From Pyrenophora tritici-repentis (lineage: Eukaryota > Ascomycota > Dothideomycetes > Pleosporales > Pleosporaceae): 64,000 nucleotides of DNA. Below are positions 22,898-34,730 of the stretch, piece after piece (within the stretch, counting starts at the first letter, position 1; each line of letters starts with the position of its first letter). The stretch lies in contig NC_089390.1 of NCBI RefSeq assembly GCF_003171515.1, forward strand, positions 4,650,001 through 4,714,000, in the 5' to 3' direction. Both the position numbers and the translations under genes were made by a program. The notes beneath the pieces are model-generated. The model did not search any database, had not been told where the DNA came from, and saw nothing but the letters and a program-made list of their open reading frames with translations.

Positions 22898-25786
22898 ATG
22901 TCAATGGCAGGCCGCCCCGGTGATGGCCCGGTCGGCAAAGGCCAGCCTGGTAATCCACCTACAGTCGGTGTCTCCGGGTGAGTGTTTTCAACAAGCTAGG
23001 CGCACAACGAGAGGCATTATACCAGATGACTAACAGTTCACAGTAGTGGTCGAATTCCCCGCCCTAATCCCGAAGTCACCAGAATCGAGGACGTAATAGT
23101 AAAGAATACCCTGTCAACTGCCTTAGCTACCCCCTCTCTCGACCTTGCGCTGCCACGTCGCCCCGCCTATGGCAAAGTTGGAAAGCCGATCATACTGTAC
23201 GCCAACTACTTCGAGCTGAAGGGTATCAAGCCTGACACACACTTGTACCGGTACTCGATTGACTTTGGAGGAGTCACCATCTCGAGGGAGAAGAAGAAGC
23301 AGTTGGTCGAGATCTTACTGCAGACGCCACCTCTTGCGCAACTCAAAGTTGCGACGGACTGGTCGCAAAAGCTCGTATGCGCAGAGCAGATACCTCTAGC
23401 TGGGGAGCATGCCGAATACACTCTTGTGTGGAGTCCCAAGGCTGGTTTGCTGTACCCGCAAACAGACGAGTCCCGTCAGAGGAACACATATCATGTTCGA
23501 GTAACCAAACTCGGAGAAGTTTCATTAAGTGAGCTCCTGCAAAACCTTTCCCAGCCAGCTCCGACCTATGCACTGAAACTCGACACCATCGACGCCTTGA
23601 ATACGGTTATAGCATACGGGTCCAGCAGCGAAGCCAATATAACCACAGCAGCAAGGAGCCGATTCTACCCGTTCAATGACCACCCTCAAGTACAAGTGGC
23701 AGATCTAGGTCACGCGCTACAAGCCCTTCGTGGATACTTTGCCAGTGTGCGCACGAGTGTCAATCGAGTCATGGTCAACGTGAACGTCGCAGCCGGTGCC
23801 TTTCACAAGCCTGAGAATCTGCTCTTGATGATGAAAGAGCTCGTTGGACGTCCTCTCCTAGACGATCGATGGGATGATGAGCGGGAGCACAAGAAACTGA
23901 ATACGCTCTATTACCATGTGAAGATCGAAACACACTACCTTCGGATGAAGAGCACCGACATCAAGAAGAAGGAAGAGACACGCTGTCAAGTTCACAGCAT
24001 CGTCAATTTCTCCCCTTCTGGAAAGAACAGTACCAATGTCAGATTCAGGAAGCATGATGCCGAGGGAAAAGTGATTACTCTCACGGTTGAAGAGCATTTC
24101 AGGCAAGCGCACAACATCAGGCTCTCTCATCCCCAGGCACCATTGGTCAACTATGGAAAACCCGAAAAACCAATGTGGATGCCGGCCGAGTTGTGTAAGA
24201 TCTTGCCTGGGCAGTTGGTCAGACAACTTCTTCTTCCTTCTCAGACAAGCGAAATGATCAAATTCGCCTCGCGCAGGCCGGATAAGAACATGAGATCAAT
24301 CACTAGCGACGGGCTGAAAGTCACGAAGATCGAACCGATTGTCAACGGACAGAACGTCAACTTGGAGGCATTTGGCATCAAAGTTGACCCAGACATGGTC
24401 ACGGTCCATGGACGCATTCTACCCCCGCCAATCGTACAGTATAGAGCCCAGAGCTGTACACCAAACAACGGTGCTTGGAATCTGGATCCCAAGAAGCTCG
24501 GTTCAAGGCCATTTTATATTGCGAAGACTCTCGGTCCTTGGCGCATTCTTGTGATCAACTCTGGAAGCCGGCCCACAATTCCTGGTGGCATTGATGGACT
24601 GAAGCACGCCCTGGAGCAGTTTAAGAAGGCACTAATACAGTATGGCATGCAGCCTGGAGAACACAACAGGCCGTGTATGGTCGACATCAAGCCGGAGCAG
24701 TTGGCGAAGAAGAATATAGACGAGATTCAAGAGCAGATCAGGTCGTCCCTCGTAAAATCGTTCAAGGAAAAGCCACGATTCCTGTTCGCATTATTGCCCA
24801 GCGATAACACGGTGCTGTACGACTCGATCAAGCTACTGTTCGACTGTAAGCTTGGTTTGCCCAGTGTGTGCTGCATTGGCAGCAAGTTTGCAAAGCTAGA
24901 TCCTCACTACTTTGCCAATGTTGCCATGAAGTTCAACCAGAAGCTGGGCGGTGTCAATCACACAGTACCACTGGCAAAGCTGGCACCGTTGGATGCGCAG
25001 ACGATCATATTCGGTATAGACGTCACCCATCCTTCGCCGGGAAGCTCGCAAACAGCACCTAGCATTGCTGGTGTTGTTGCGTCTGTTGATGCAAAGTTCT
25101 CGCAGTACGCCGCCAGTATGCGCACCCAAGCACGTCGTGTAGAGATGGTGGCGGAGCTCGAGGAGATGATTGTCGAACGACTGGAACTTTGGAAGAAACG
25201 AAACCAGAACAGGTTGCCAAACAAAGTCATTGTCTATCGCGACGGCGTTTCTGAGGGCGATTACGGCAACGTGCTCAACAAGGAGTGCGAGTCTTTTGAG
25301 GCAGCATTTGACAAGCTCTACGGCAAAGAGAAGCACCCGAAGTTGTCATTCATCATCGTTGGCAAGAGGCACCACACACGTTTCTACCCCACACAGCCTG
25401 GCGACGCAGATGTTCGGACTGGCAACCCGAAGGCCGGCACGATTGTGGACCGTGGCGTGACTGGAGAGAAGCTGTTCGACTTCTTCTTGATAGCGCACCA
25501 GGGTCTTCAGGGAACGTCGAGACCTGCACACTACGTGGTGCTCAGGGACGAGAACAAGTTTGGGGCGGATCAACTGCAGACGCTGACGCACAATCTCTGC
25601 TTCACGTTTGCCCGGGCGACGCGGTCTGTGAGCCTGTGTCCGCCGGCTTACTACGCCGATCTGCTCTGCGAGCGCGGCCGTGCGTATCTCCACAGTGTGC
25701 TAAAAGGCGAGGGAGCGGAGGTCGGTGTGGGTTCTTGGCAGAGGGACGTTAATCCGGGGCTAATGGAGACGATGTACTATTTGTGA
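22898..25786 (+). CDS. Argonaute, QDE-2-like small-RNA effector
   Basis: Exons 22898-22977 and 23044-25786 give 940 aa. The intron has a gtgagt donor and cacag acceptor and is phase 2. Domain order: short Gly/Pro-rich N-tail; N domain (about 30-200); linker; PAZ (about 320-430, ending PAELCKILPGQ); MID (about 500-640, CCIGSKFAKLD); PIWI (about 640-920). Catalytic positions by pattern are D686 (GIDVTHPSPGS), E727 (RRVEMVAEL, the glutamate finger), D760 (YRDGVSEGDYG) and D899 (PPAYYADLL), i.e. a complete DEDD slicer set. The fourth position is Asp where animal Ago2 has His. It ends in MYYL, the conserved hydrophobic C-terminus buried in the fold. By family it binds small RNAs for quelling-type silencing and transposon or virus control. 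No Dicer or RdRP is in this window. The ATG two codons downstream (MAGRPG) is an alternative start. Confidence 0.95.
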
Positions 25787-26086
25787 TGGAGGGGCGACAT
25801 AAGGAGGCCTAGGTGGGATTACTTTCTTTTTTTTCTGGCGTAATGTGCGCTGGCTTCTCATGGCATTGAGAAACTGCGTCGGGAGGTATTTAGGGCGATA
25901 CGAGCACTGGTAGTGTGTACTTGGGCGACATGTGAATACTCGCACCCTGGTATACCTACAGAAGCGACCACTAGGCCTATTAGGAATGGAATAGCGGGGT
26001 TTCCCGGTACCAGTACTGCGACATGCTTTCCCTTGCCGATGGTGACTGACCAATGGGAGAGATGCAGGGCGCGGACGACGTGTCCC

Positions 26087-26145
26087 GAGTGATGAAGGGA
26101 TCTTGTCCTGAGTGATGAAGGGATCTTGTCCTGAATGATAAAGGG
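26087..26145. repeat. 23-nt direct repeat, two full copies plus a partial
   Basis: The unit gagtgatgaagggatcttgt+cct occurs at 26087-26109 and 26110-26132. A diverged third part (gaatgataaaggg) follows to 26145. Confidence 0.85.
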
Positions 26146-26650
26146 TAAAGGGAGACTTTCTCTTCTGCTGGTTGATGCAAGGCGGGGGCGTCGACAGCGG
26201 CGCTTGGGCAGACGGTGCTGGGTGGACGCACTCGCCCTTCCCCGCAGTAGTGGGCTAGGCAGTCATGCAGGCTGGCCAGACAGGTGACAGCCAACCAGGC
26301 TTCACCTCCCAGCCACTTCGTTTCACCCCACTGCAGCCCTGGACGAGACGCTGGCCGTTGACGTGCACGGCGGGCACGGCACGGCATGGGCTAGCTTATC
26401 GCAATCAGAAGGGTATCGCGATGCGCCATATCCCTCGCCTGGTCCTAGTAACCGTCGTAGAGCATAAGCTCAAGGCCCGATATCAGCGCGCTTCCTTTGC
26501 TACCTGGCTAGAATCACGCGTCACAAGGGTGTCCCCCCACGTGCCTGTGAGCCTTCACCGCATGTACCACTGGCCCTGTAGGTAGTTGAGACGTCGAGAG
26601 CCCGCCCGCCCCAACCATCCTTACCACTACACCCCACCCCCACCACGATA

Positions 26651-26705
26651 CTGCGACTGCGACTGCGACTGCGACTGCGACTGCGCAAACGACTGCGCAA
26701 ACGAC
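26651..26705. repeat. Hexanucleotide repeat (CTGCGA)n next to a start codon
   Basis: Five exact CTGCGA units (26651-26680), then ctgcgc-aaacga twice, end directly before the ATG at 26706. The frame of the following gene stays open through the repeat and would read alternating Cys-Asp, but contains no upstream ATG. Confidence 0.9.
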
Positions 26706-28544
26706 ATGCTAGACACAATGGATCGCGCAAGCTCCTACGACCACGACATTCCGTCGCTAAGCGCTTCGCTTGAGGCCTTTGACCCCGAGCGCAGTATGCA
26801 CTCGGCCTACAGCGGCCATTCCACCATGCAATCCTCGCGCTGGAGCGTTCCGCAAGACGATATCGATTCCGAGGCTGAGTCGGACGGTCCCTGGGCCCCG
26901 CCTGCCTGGCAGAAGTCTCAATCCAGCAATCACTGGTACCGGAAGTCGCTGCTGGGTGAAAGCGCACTGCGCGCTAGCCGATCGCCCTTTGAGTACCGCA
27001 CCGATCGCGAAGTCACACCCTCGCGCATACCACTACCAGAGTCGCCCTACAAGATGACGCCGCGCACAAGTCCAGAACCCATACCAGAGGAGGAACAGCG
27101 CTACATGGCCGACAGTATCGCTTCCAGGTTACACACGGTACAAAACGCCCACAGCTTGTCCGATGACGAACCGCCAACGAGCGCAAGCACACTTTACGCC
27201 CAACAACTCGCGCGCTCGTCCCATGACGAGCCATGTCCAACAGAAGGTTGTGAGTAGAGCCCACCCATTGCGCGCTGTGTGTACTGACAGCCATAGTCAT
27301 GCGTTTTGCTTACAGAGGAGAAGCCAAGTTCCGCACTGCCCCAATCGAGGACACCATTTCCAGCGTCGCCGGCGGCCTGAACAAGTTCACCGGGTCGCGC
27401 GCAAACCTTTTGTTGACCATTGCTACTATTGTCTTCTCGTGGATACTGCTGCAGCCCTGGACAGCCACTCTTATCCCAGATGTCGCCAATGTCGCCAACA
27501 TGGCCACACAGTTTGAGCCACTGTTGTACGCTTCAGAAAACGTCATACCGCGTTCGCGCGAGCTCGCAGAGGCCAGTATAGCTGTCCAAGACCTAGGAGA
27601 GAGCGTTCGCGCCACCAACATGTCGGCCTCCTCGGTCATCATAGATCAACTGGATGATCTAGGCGATCACTTAAAGGTACTGGCAGAGAAGCTTACAAGT
27701 TTCTTTACAAATGTAGATGGGGACATGGACTCGTAGGTATAGGCATCTAGAGTCTCACACATCTACTAACAGACCTAGCATTCTCATTACCATGGACTGG
27801 GCAAAGCGAGAACTACAAAGTATCCAAGGTCCCAAAATTGGTATGATTGATACCGTCATTGGCAATGTACATGGCGGTCTCAGCAAGGTTGGCCTACTAG
27901 AGCGCAATGGCTCGCCCACGGCCGTTGGCCGAGTGGTGAATGACGTCCTCGGTCACACCACACAGCAGCGTTCAAAAGCAACCATGCAACGCACATTTGA
28001 CTACCTCCTATCTACACTAGAGGAGAACATTGCAAATGAGCTTGCGCGCGCAGATGTCCTCTTCCAACTCTTTGAGAGCGTAGACCGACAATTCCACAAT
28101 CTACACCGCTCCGTCGCCAAAGAAGAAGACTCTCTTGCAAACAAGAAAGACGAGTTCCTCGCCTCCATGTGGCGCCAAACCATCAACAACAAGATGAGGA
28201 TTAAGAAATACGAGAAGAACCTCAAGCTCCTCAAGGACGTACGCGCCTCCACGCTCATCAACAAATCTGAGCTCAAAGCCCACATCCAAGTCATCCAATC
28301 AGTCAAGGACCAACTAGACAAAGCACGAAAGAACCTCGTCAGCCCGCTCATCCGACGCGCCCAATCAAACTCCTTTGGGCTCGAACAGCAATTGAACGAC
28401 CTAACAGGCACCTATGGCTTCCTCAAGAACCTTCGAGACGGCCAGAAGAAGAAAGTCTTGCGAGAACTCTGGGGCGAACCCAAACGACGCATCGGCATCA
28501 CAGCAGGAGGAAGAGAAGAGGAGATTGACGACTCTGAGCAATAA
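26706..28544 (+). CDS. Conserved fungal single-pass membrane protein of unknown function
   Basis: Exons 26706-27249, 27297-27732 and 27779-28544 give 581 aa. Donors are gtgagt and gtaggt; the second intron has a perfect tactaac branch. Residues 1-180 are Ser/Pro/Glu-rich and disordered with likely phosphosites. One strong membrane helix lies at about 218-236 (LLLTIATIVFSWILLQPW). It is followed by a long helical, coiled-coil-like C-terminal half (LSTLEENIANELARADVLFQ; NNKMRIKKYEKNLKLLKDVR) ending in an acidic tail (EEEIDDSEQ). I do not recognise a named family. The topology, a disordered head, one helix and a long coiled coil, would suit a tether or a nuclear-envelope/ER scaffold, but that is inference. 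Start choice: the upstream open frame contains only a repeat and no ATG. Confidence 0.8.
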
Positions 28545-29564
28545 CAAGCTTTTTATGTCATCCATCTTCTTTGTTTTTCGCTCCCGTTCCTCCTTGGCAT
28601 TGCAACAAAAACTTCTTTCCGATCCATTCCCGGCGTTTCTTTGTGCAAAGTCTTTCCACTTTGGTCTTAACTTTGCTGCCTCCCACACTTATCTGAGCGT
28701 TCAAAGCATAGCGGCGGCTGGGTTAGACAAAGGACGTGTTTTGGTGTGGTAGTCTCTTCTTGTTGTCACCACAACTTACACATTGATTGGCGCAATTATC
28801 TTGCTGGGCTTACTGTGAATGAGGGTGTTTTGGGCGTTTAGGTCGGGCCGCACGTTCGGCTCGACAGGCGCATCGTCGTTGTAGGGATGATGGGACGGGC
28901 ATTGGCTTACCCATGTGGATATTGGGAATTGGGACTGGAATAGGATTCAGGTTCAAGGGAATGACTGGTATTGTTTTGTAGCGATTAGCAATGTTTTTTT
29001 TGGCATAGGTTAGTAACTGAATGAACTCGACTCAAGATTTATAGTCACTTTTCAACTTGCTTCCTGTGTGTGGAGGGTTGTACGTATGTCGTTCAGCTTT
29101 GGTAAGGTCACCCCTTGATGCCCTTAGTAATCGGCATATGCATATCATCCGCATGTGCGTGGTAGGGCTGCCGGGTAAGCCGACGGGCTTGATGACTGGA
29201 TCGGTCTAGTGGCCCCGTTCCAAGGGTTACCCTCTTTTGTCACATGTCCGGATTTCTGGCGGATGACGAGGTGCCAAGATGATCGCAGAGAATCAAGTTG
29301 AGTAAGGTGAGTATATGTAAGAGGTTCATTTATATTCGTAAACTTTCGTTGCTTAAGCACACTAGAACTGCACATGTAATCTTCCCATCCGCGTCATCTG
29401 AACGAACGACAACGATGATAACAACCAACCTCCTAAACCCATGCAAATTAAACCTCCCATAACACCCGCGAGAAACCTAGAAACCTAACAGTGAATGATT
29501 AGATCTTCCAATAGAACCTGCCCTACCACTACCACCACCCACCAACACACACACACACACACAC
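28545..29564. other. Convergent spacer after the membrane-protein gene and the GH88 gene
   Basis: Both neighbours end here. It contains their trailers and a (AC)n run at its right end. ORFs shorter than 100 codons lack support. No RNA gene seen. Confidence 0.5.
29545..29564. repeat. (AC)n microsatellite
   Basis: Ten AC units ending right at the GH88 stop codon, so length variation would change only the trailer. Confidence 0.95.
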
Positions 29565-31152
29565 CTAAACCAACCCCGCCCTCAACAGCCTATTCCCAAA
29601 CTCGCACAGAAAATAATCCGCATAAACCAACCCATGATTCTTATACTTTTTATGCGCATGCCTATTCCAATTCGTCGTGCTATTCCGCAATATACACTCA
29701 AACCGCGTCTCCTTGATACCCACCTCTGCACCTACCGTCACTCCATTAACCCCATTTGCATTCCCATTCCCATTCACCGTGCTTTTCTTCGCCAAAGGAG
29801 CTTTGAAAGACGCAAAGTCAGCATCATAACTCATCTCAAGCGTCTGTCCCACAGTCCCCACCGCCAACTCCAAGAAATCCGTTCCATCAGAAAGTTCAGC
29901 AGCAGTGGCCGAAGGCAGCGCCAGCAACGCTAGATAAATAATAACCAACCCATTCGCCGCAATCACGCCTGCGGAAACATCCCGCAACGGCTCCCGAATA
30001 TCCTCTTGCTCGGCGTCGAAATCCCACACTGGGACGAGATGATGATGCCACTTTCCCTCTCCCTCTGTTAAACGACGCACAAAGTAGTTTGCGCAGTTAA
30101 TCGCCGTCGCGAGGAACTTGACATCTTTCGTCCAGGTGTACGTCTGTGCGAAACCGAGGATAGCCCAGGCTTGGCCGCGGGACCAGGTTGAATCGTCGGT
30201 CCAGCCTTGGTTTGTCATTTTGGCTTGGGGGAGGCCGGTGGAAGGGGAGAAGTTTACGAGGTGGTAGGAGGAGTAGTCTGGGCGGAGGATCTCGTTGATT
30301 ATCGAGTTTGCGTGTTGCGTTGCTATGGTTATGAGGGTGGGGTCGTTTTGGGCGTGGCCGATGTAGTAGAGGAGGTCGAGGTCTGTGGAGGGGGTTAGGT
30401 TTGAGTGGGATGGGGATGGAGGAGGCTTACTGCACATGCTGTCGATGATGACGAGGAAGTTGGTGGACATGTCTGTTATGGAATAGCGGTCGTTGATGGC
30501 TACATCCCAGCTTCTAATCGCCTTGACTTTGTCGTCGTATCGTGAGGCGAGCGCGTATGCAGCATTTACCACGGATTGGTAACTCTCCTTGTTTCCCGTC
30601 AACTCCCAGTCTTTTTGTAGGGCCGGCTGTACAATAAATCCCATGTCGTGGGTATCTGTTCGGCTGGACATTTGGATTATAGCCACACTGTAATGCCGAC
30701 CTAGTTTGAGCAAGTGCTCTTGGATCTGTGGTCGGACGTGGTCGGGGACGTCGATCGCTTGCGGGTATCTCATTGAACGTTCAAGGAGCGTGTATATGCA
30801 GCCTGGGAAGAAGCCGCAGGTCCAGAAATCTGCTTCGCGCTCTTCATAGTGGCCTTGTCCCGGGCCGGTCTGAGGTACAGTGTGTGGGTAGGATTGTAAA
30901 GGAGCCTGAATGTGTAAGCAAGGTTACTTGGTTAGTCGTTCAATCTGTAGAAGAAGGAGATATACCTTTTGCTTCAGACCTCGTTGTGCTACCTGTATGA
31001 TTTTGGCAGCTACATTTTCAGAGTAGATTGCGCCGAGGTCTACGCCCTTTACACTATACGTTTTGGTTAGAAAACCACCCAATAGCTGTCGAGATAGATA
31101 CAAGGTATACTCACATCGCAGCTTTCGGTGCCGGTCTCACGCTTTGTGCCAT
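29565..31152 (-). CDS. Glycoside hydrolase family 88, unsaturated uronyl hydrolase
   Basis: CDS is complement(29565..30382, 30431..30905, 30966..31053, 31115..31152), 472 aa; the first exon is only 38 nt. Donors are gtgagt, gtatat and gtaagc; acceptors are tag, cag and cag. Family marks: DFWTCGFFPGCIYTLLERS near residue 65; SRTDTHDMGFIVQPAL; NDRYSITDMSTNFLVIIDSM (aspartate of the first catalytic loop); LDLLYYIGHAQND; and DDSTWSRGQAWAILGFAQTY, the WSRGQAWA core of GH88/GH105. These enzymes open unsaturated glucuronyl or galacturonyl ends left by lyases through enol-ether hydration. No signal peptide is seen (MAQSVRPAPKAA), so it is probably intracellular, working on imported oligomers. It is divergent from an MFS transporter. 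The exact sugar cannot be predicted. Confidence 0.9.
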
Positions 31153-32761
31153 ACTACCCAATAGAGAAACACGTAGTTGCGAGCTTGAGCGATGATTGGA
31201 AAATACGTTCAAGTGATGAGCTTCTGTCTATAGCTTTGATCTGCACTTGTACTGCACGACAACTATTCTTCACAAAATCCGTGGAGAAACGTCTCTCGCT
31301 ACTCTAGTATGTGCAGAAGAAAATATCAGGTCACTTCTTTTTTTTGGCGCGTAAAATCGAGTTTAGTGATACGCAAGCCTCGGCGACGTATCTCTCGGCA
31401 AAGGGTCATTTCGCGGCGAGGGCGGGTGGATAGCAGGCTAAAGTTAAGATCCCCTTTGTACCGATGCCCGATGCCCGTTACCCGGCCGCTACCAACTTTA
31501 ACTCGATAACATCTGCTGCCTAACTCTTGGAAATAGCTCATGTCTGCACTGCTCCTGCTTACCCCGTGGACGGCCTTCCAGAAGAGGAACTTGATCCTGG
31601 TCACCTATAGCTCCCGGAAGCTCGACTATGAATGCTAAATTCGAGGTTGACAAGCGGGGTTGGGCAACGATGCAGGGCGATACTAAGTATAACGTACTAG
31701 GTTTCGTATGGCCTGTCATGGCAGGACACCAGAGTCTTCACCATTCCTAGCGCCGTTGTATCTGCACAAGCAGTGGTGTGGTGGAGAGAGCATACGTAAA
31801 TATTCGAAAACCCTACTATGTGCGTATCTCATGATGGATCTGGTGCCTCTGCTTGAATCATCTCTAGACTTTCCCAGCTCTTTGACAGCTATGAGGTCAT
31901 CGAATCCGTCATCAGGGTGAATTCCAAACTTCGAACCCTAAAGTAGTAGGTAACAAGCCATATGCAGATGGAAGGGTTGGCCCGTTGCCGATCCCCCATG
32001 TTTCCTTCCGTGGGGCGTTTCCATTCACAATGGTATTTGCTGGAATCCTTCAATCTCAAAGGAACCTTGGAAGATACTAGGGGCATCCATAATCTAGTAA
32101 TACTGTGAACTCCCGAGGTCCCCATCGACATTCATAGTCGGGTCTGTTTAGTACTAGAAAGTTTAAGTTCATGTAAGCTGTCAGGCATATGAAATGGCAG
32201 GTTCCGTTTTCGCGTTAATGCTTGGGGATGCCCTGGCACGACATACTATTTCCCACCCACACCTCTCTCTCAGCGCACAAGCAAGAAGTGCGACCAGCGC
32301 GGTCTGCTCAACCGGATGATCTACTATAACAGTGAATGCATGCGTTAAAACTGAACACAGCTGGAGGTAAACGATGAACCGAATAATTTCGGTCGCTTTT
32401 CAAAATGTACGTCTCGGTACACCAAATCAAAAACACATCCCAAACCTCGCTCCTTCGCCCCGCATCTCCTCCATAAGTCTGGGAGTCTTACCGCAGATGG
32501 GCAAAGTTCTAGCCCCAGGATATCTAGCTTGAATTTCCCCCGCACTCGGCCATCCCAAAACAGAATCGTCCCGATGTCCGCCCGTGCGCCTGTCCGTCAG
32601 CCGTCACATCCCAACCACGCCACAGCTACGCGTCTGGTCGACCGACATTGAGGTTTATAAACCAATGTCGCGTTCCCAGCAAAACGGACCCATATTAGTG
32701 TCATCTAGATCGCACCGAGGTCGTACCGACTGGCGAAGAAATTTTACATTGATACATCGAC
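31153..32761. promoter_or_regulatory. 1.6 kb divergent promoter between GH88 and the MFS transporter
   Basis: Shared upstream region for the two genes. A TATA-like gtttataaacc lies near 32653-32663, about 100 nt before the transporter ATG. The scattered ORFs of 66-92 codons have no motif. No gene or RNA recognised. Confidence 0.5.
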
Positions 32762-34476
32762 ATGCCAAGCATCCAACCTCACGATGAAAGTCCTGGAGTT
32801 GTCAATAGAACTGGCGAATTTGACACCAGTGTGATTGCGCCTGCAGAGGCGCCGAAGCGGTCGCCATGGAAGGCGTGGATGTATCTTTGGGAATGGTATC
32901 CCAAGCACTATCCTGAGGAGGAGAGAAAGTTGTTGCGGAAGATGGACGCGTGTCTCCTGACTTTTTGCTCTTTCATGTGTGAGTTTCTGGAGTGGTCGGC
33001 GTTGCGCCTCGCAGCTAATCATCTCAGTCTTTCTCAAATGGCTCGACTCGTCAAACATAAAAAACGCCTATGTGTCTGGGATGAAAGAGGAACTCAACCT
33101 GCGAGGCAACGAGTACTCGCTCTTTGACACCTTTTACAACGTTGGCTATCTCGTGTTCCAAGTACCATCTCTACTGATTCTATCGCGACCAAAACTTGCC
33201 AGGTACTACCTACCGACTATGGAGGTACTCTGGTCAATTGTGACCTTTTGCCAAAGCCAGATGCGAAATCAACACGACATCTATGGCACCCGGTTTTTGA
33301 TGGGCTTGCTCGAGACGCCTGTCGCATCCGGTACGACATTCGTTCTTGGCTCTTGGTACAGGCCCGAGGAAGTCTTCAAGCGTACCGGAGTGTGGTACGT
33401 GTCGAACAACATTGCCGTCATGTTTGGTGGTTACCTGCAAGCCGCTGCCTACAACAATCTCAATGGGCAAGTATAGTCGACCCACAGACCATATTTACTT
33501 CTAACAACTCATGATAGCGTCCATGGTATGGCTGGATGGCGCTGGCTGTTCATTATTGACGGAGTAATTTCACTCCCTATCGCGCTAGCCGGGTACCTCA
33601 TCTTCCCTGGCCTGCCCAGTAGTACGAAGCCTTGGTGGCTTACGCCAAAAGAACATGAACTTGCCCGTACGCGTATGGCGAGAGCTGGAGTTGCACCTAG
33701 CCAGGATCTGAGCTGGACTGTCGCAAAGCGCACTTTCCTACGCTGGGAGTTTTACATGGGCGTTCTCTGCTATACCTTGTAAGGCAGTTCATCCCAGACA
33801 TTTTCTGAGTAGATACTAACCCAAACATAGTTTCTTATCCTCCTCGTATCCCCACGGCCAAATGGCAATCTGGCTCAAAGATCTCGCCGCCAAAACCCCT
33901 GGCGCCTACACCATTGCCCAGATCAACACGATTCCTACTGGCGCCCAAGGTGTTTCCGTCTTTGCCGCCTTACTCGCCACCTCGCTTTGCATGGTCTACC
34001 CACTGTGGACCGTCTTCTCTATCGTGCAAACCATCTACATAGTCGCCAACATATCGCTTTTGATTTGGAACATCCCCAAGGGCTATCACTTTGCCTGCTA
34101 CTATCTCCTCGGAGTCTCTGCAGCCATAACACCCATTCTCATGCCCTTCATCAACATGGCGCTTCGCGACGATGCTGAAGCGCGTGCTGTCACTGTGGGA
34201 GCTATGTTTACAGGTGGCTGGGCAGTATCTTCATTCTACCCCATCACAGTGTTTCCGATTGTCGAGGGCCCCAAGTGGACCAAGGGGTACGCTGTAAACA
34301 TCTGCTTCATCGTAGGTTGCTGGAGCACATTTCTGGTCATGCAGTACCTGTACAAGAAGAGCGAAAACAAGAAAGCCGCTAGGCAGGTGAGGGAGGTATC
34401 AAAGGACTCGGAAGACGCATCAGGTGTGGACGTCAAGACCATGGTGGAAACTGAGCACACCGAAGTCGGGAAATAA
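32762..34476 (+). CDS. MFS transporter, anion:cation symporter (ACS; Liz1/Fen2/Seo1-like)
   Basis: Exons 32762-32978, 33028-33466, 33518-33778 and 33831-34476 give 520 aa, the usual ACS length. Intron 2 uses a GC donor (gcaagt) and is the only join that keeps frame. The N-terminal tail ends in [20 protein letters not shown], the ACS lead into helix 1, and [20 protein letters not shown] then [15 protein letters not shown] mark helices 1-2. [16 protein letters not shown] and the WYRPEE motif (the family's GSWYxxxE loop after helix 4) follow. Helices 7-12 are in exon 4. The fungal group transports pantothenate, allantoate, nicotinate and related acids, and some paralogues carry acidic sugars. 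The divergent GH88 neighbour makes an uronate-type substrate worth testing, but this is inference. Confidence 0.9.
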
Positions 34477-34730
34477 AAGGTGATTACGTCATACGTGGCA
34501 CCCGATTGTTGTTGTTGTACAAGATACATTGAATCCTTGAATGAAAAAAATAATGGAGTATCGTGTTCTGTCTCACTTCAATGTACCATGTCTCACTACA
34601 GCCGTGTTTGCACGTACGTAGCATAACCTGCTGCCACCTCTCCCCCATCCCCATATGAATATTGCTTCGACTTGGACAGATTCCCTATGTTACGCAAGGA
34701 CGAATAAAAGAATTAGCAGCAGCATCCAAA

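Larger units (their letters stand above)
25787..26705. other. Spacer between Argonaute and the next plus-strand gene
   Basis: It holds the Argonaute trailer (T-rich run near 25824-25834), a short direct repeat (26087-26145) and a hexanucleotide repeat abutting the next start codon. No gene recognised. Confidence 0.5.

Noticed and set aside
26586..26705. N-terminal extension (Arg/Pro then Cys-Asp repeat) of the membrane-protein gene
   Set aside because: No ATG in the extension; it begins at a TTG codon and is mainly repeat DNA.
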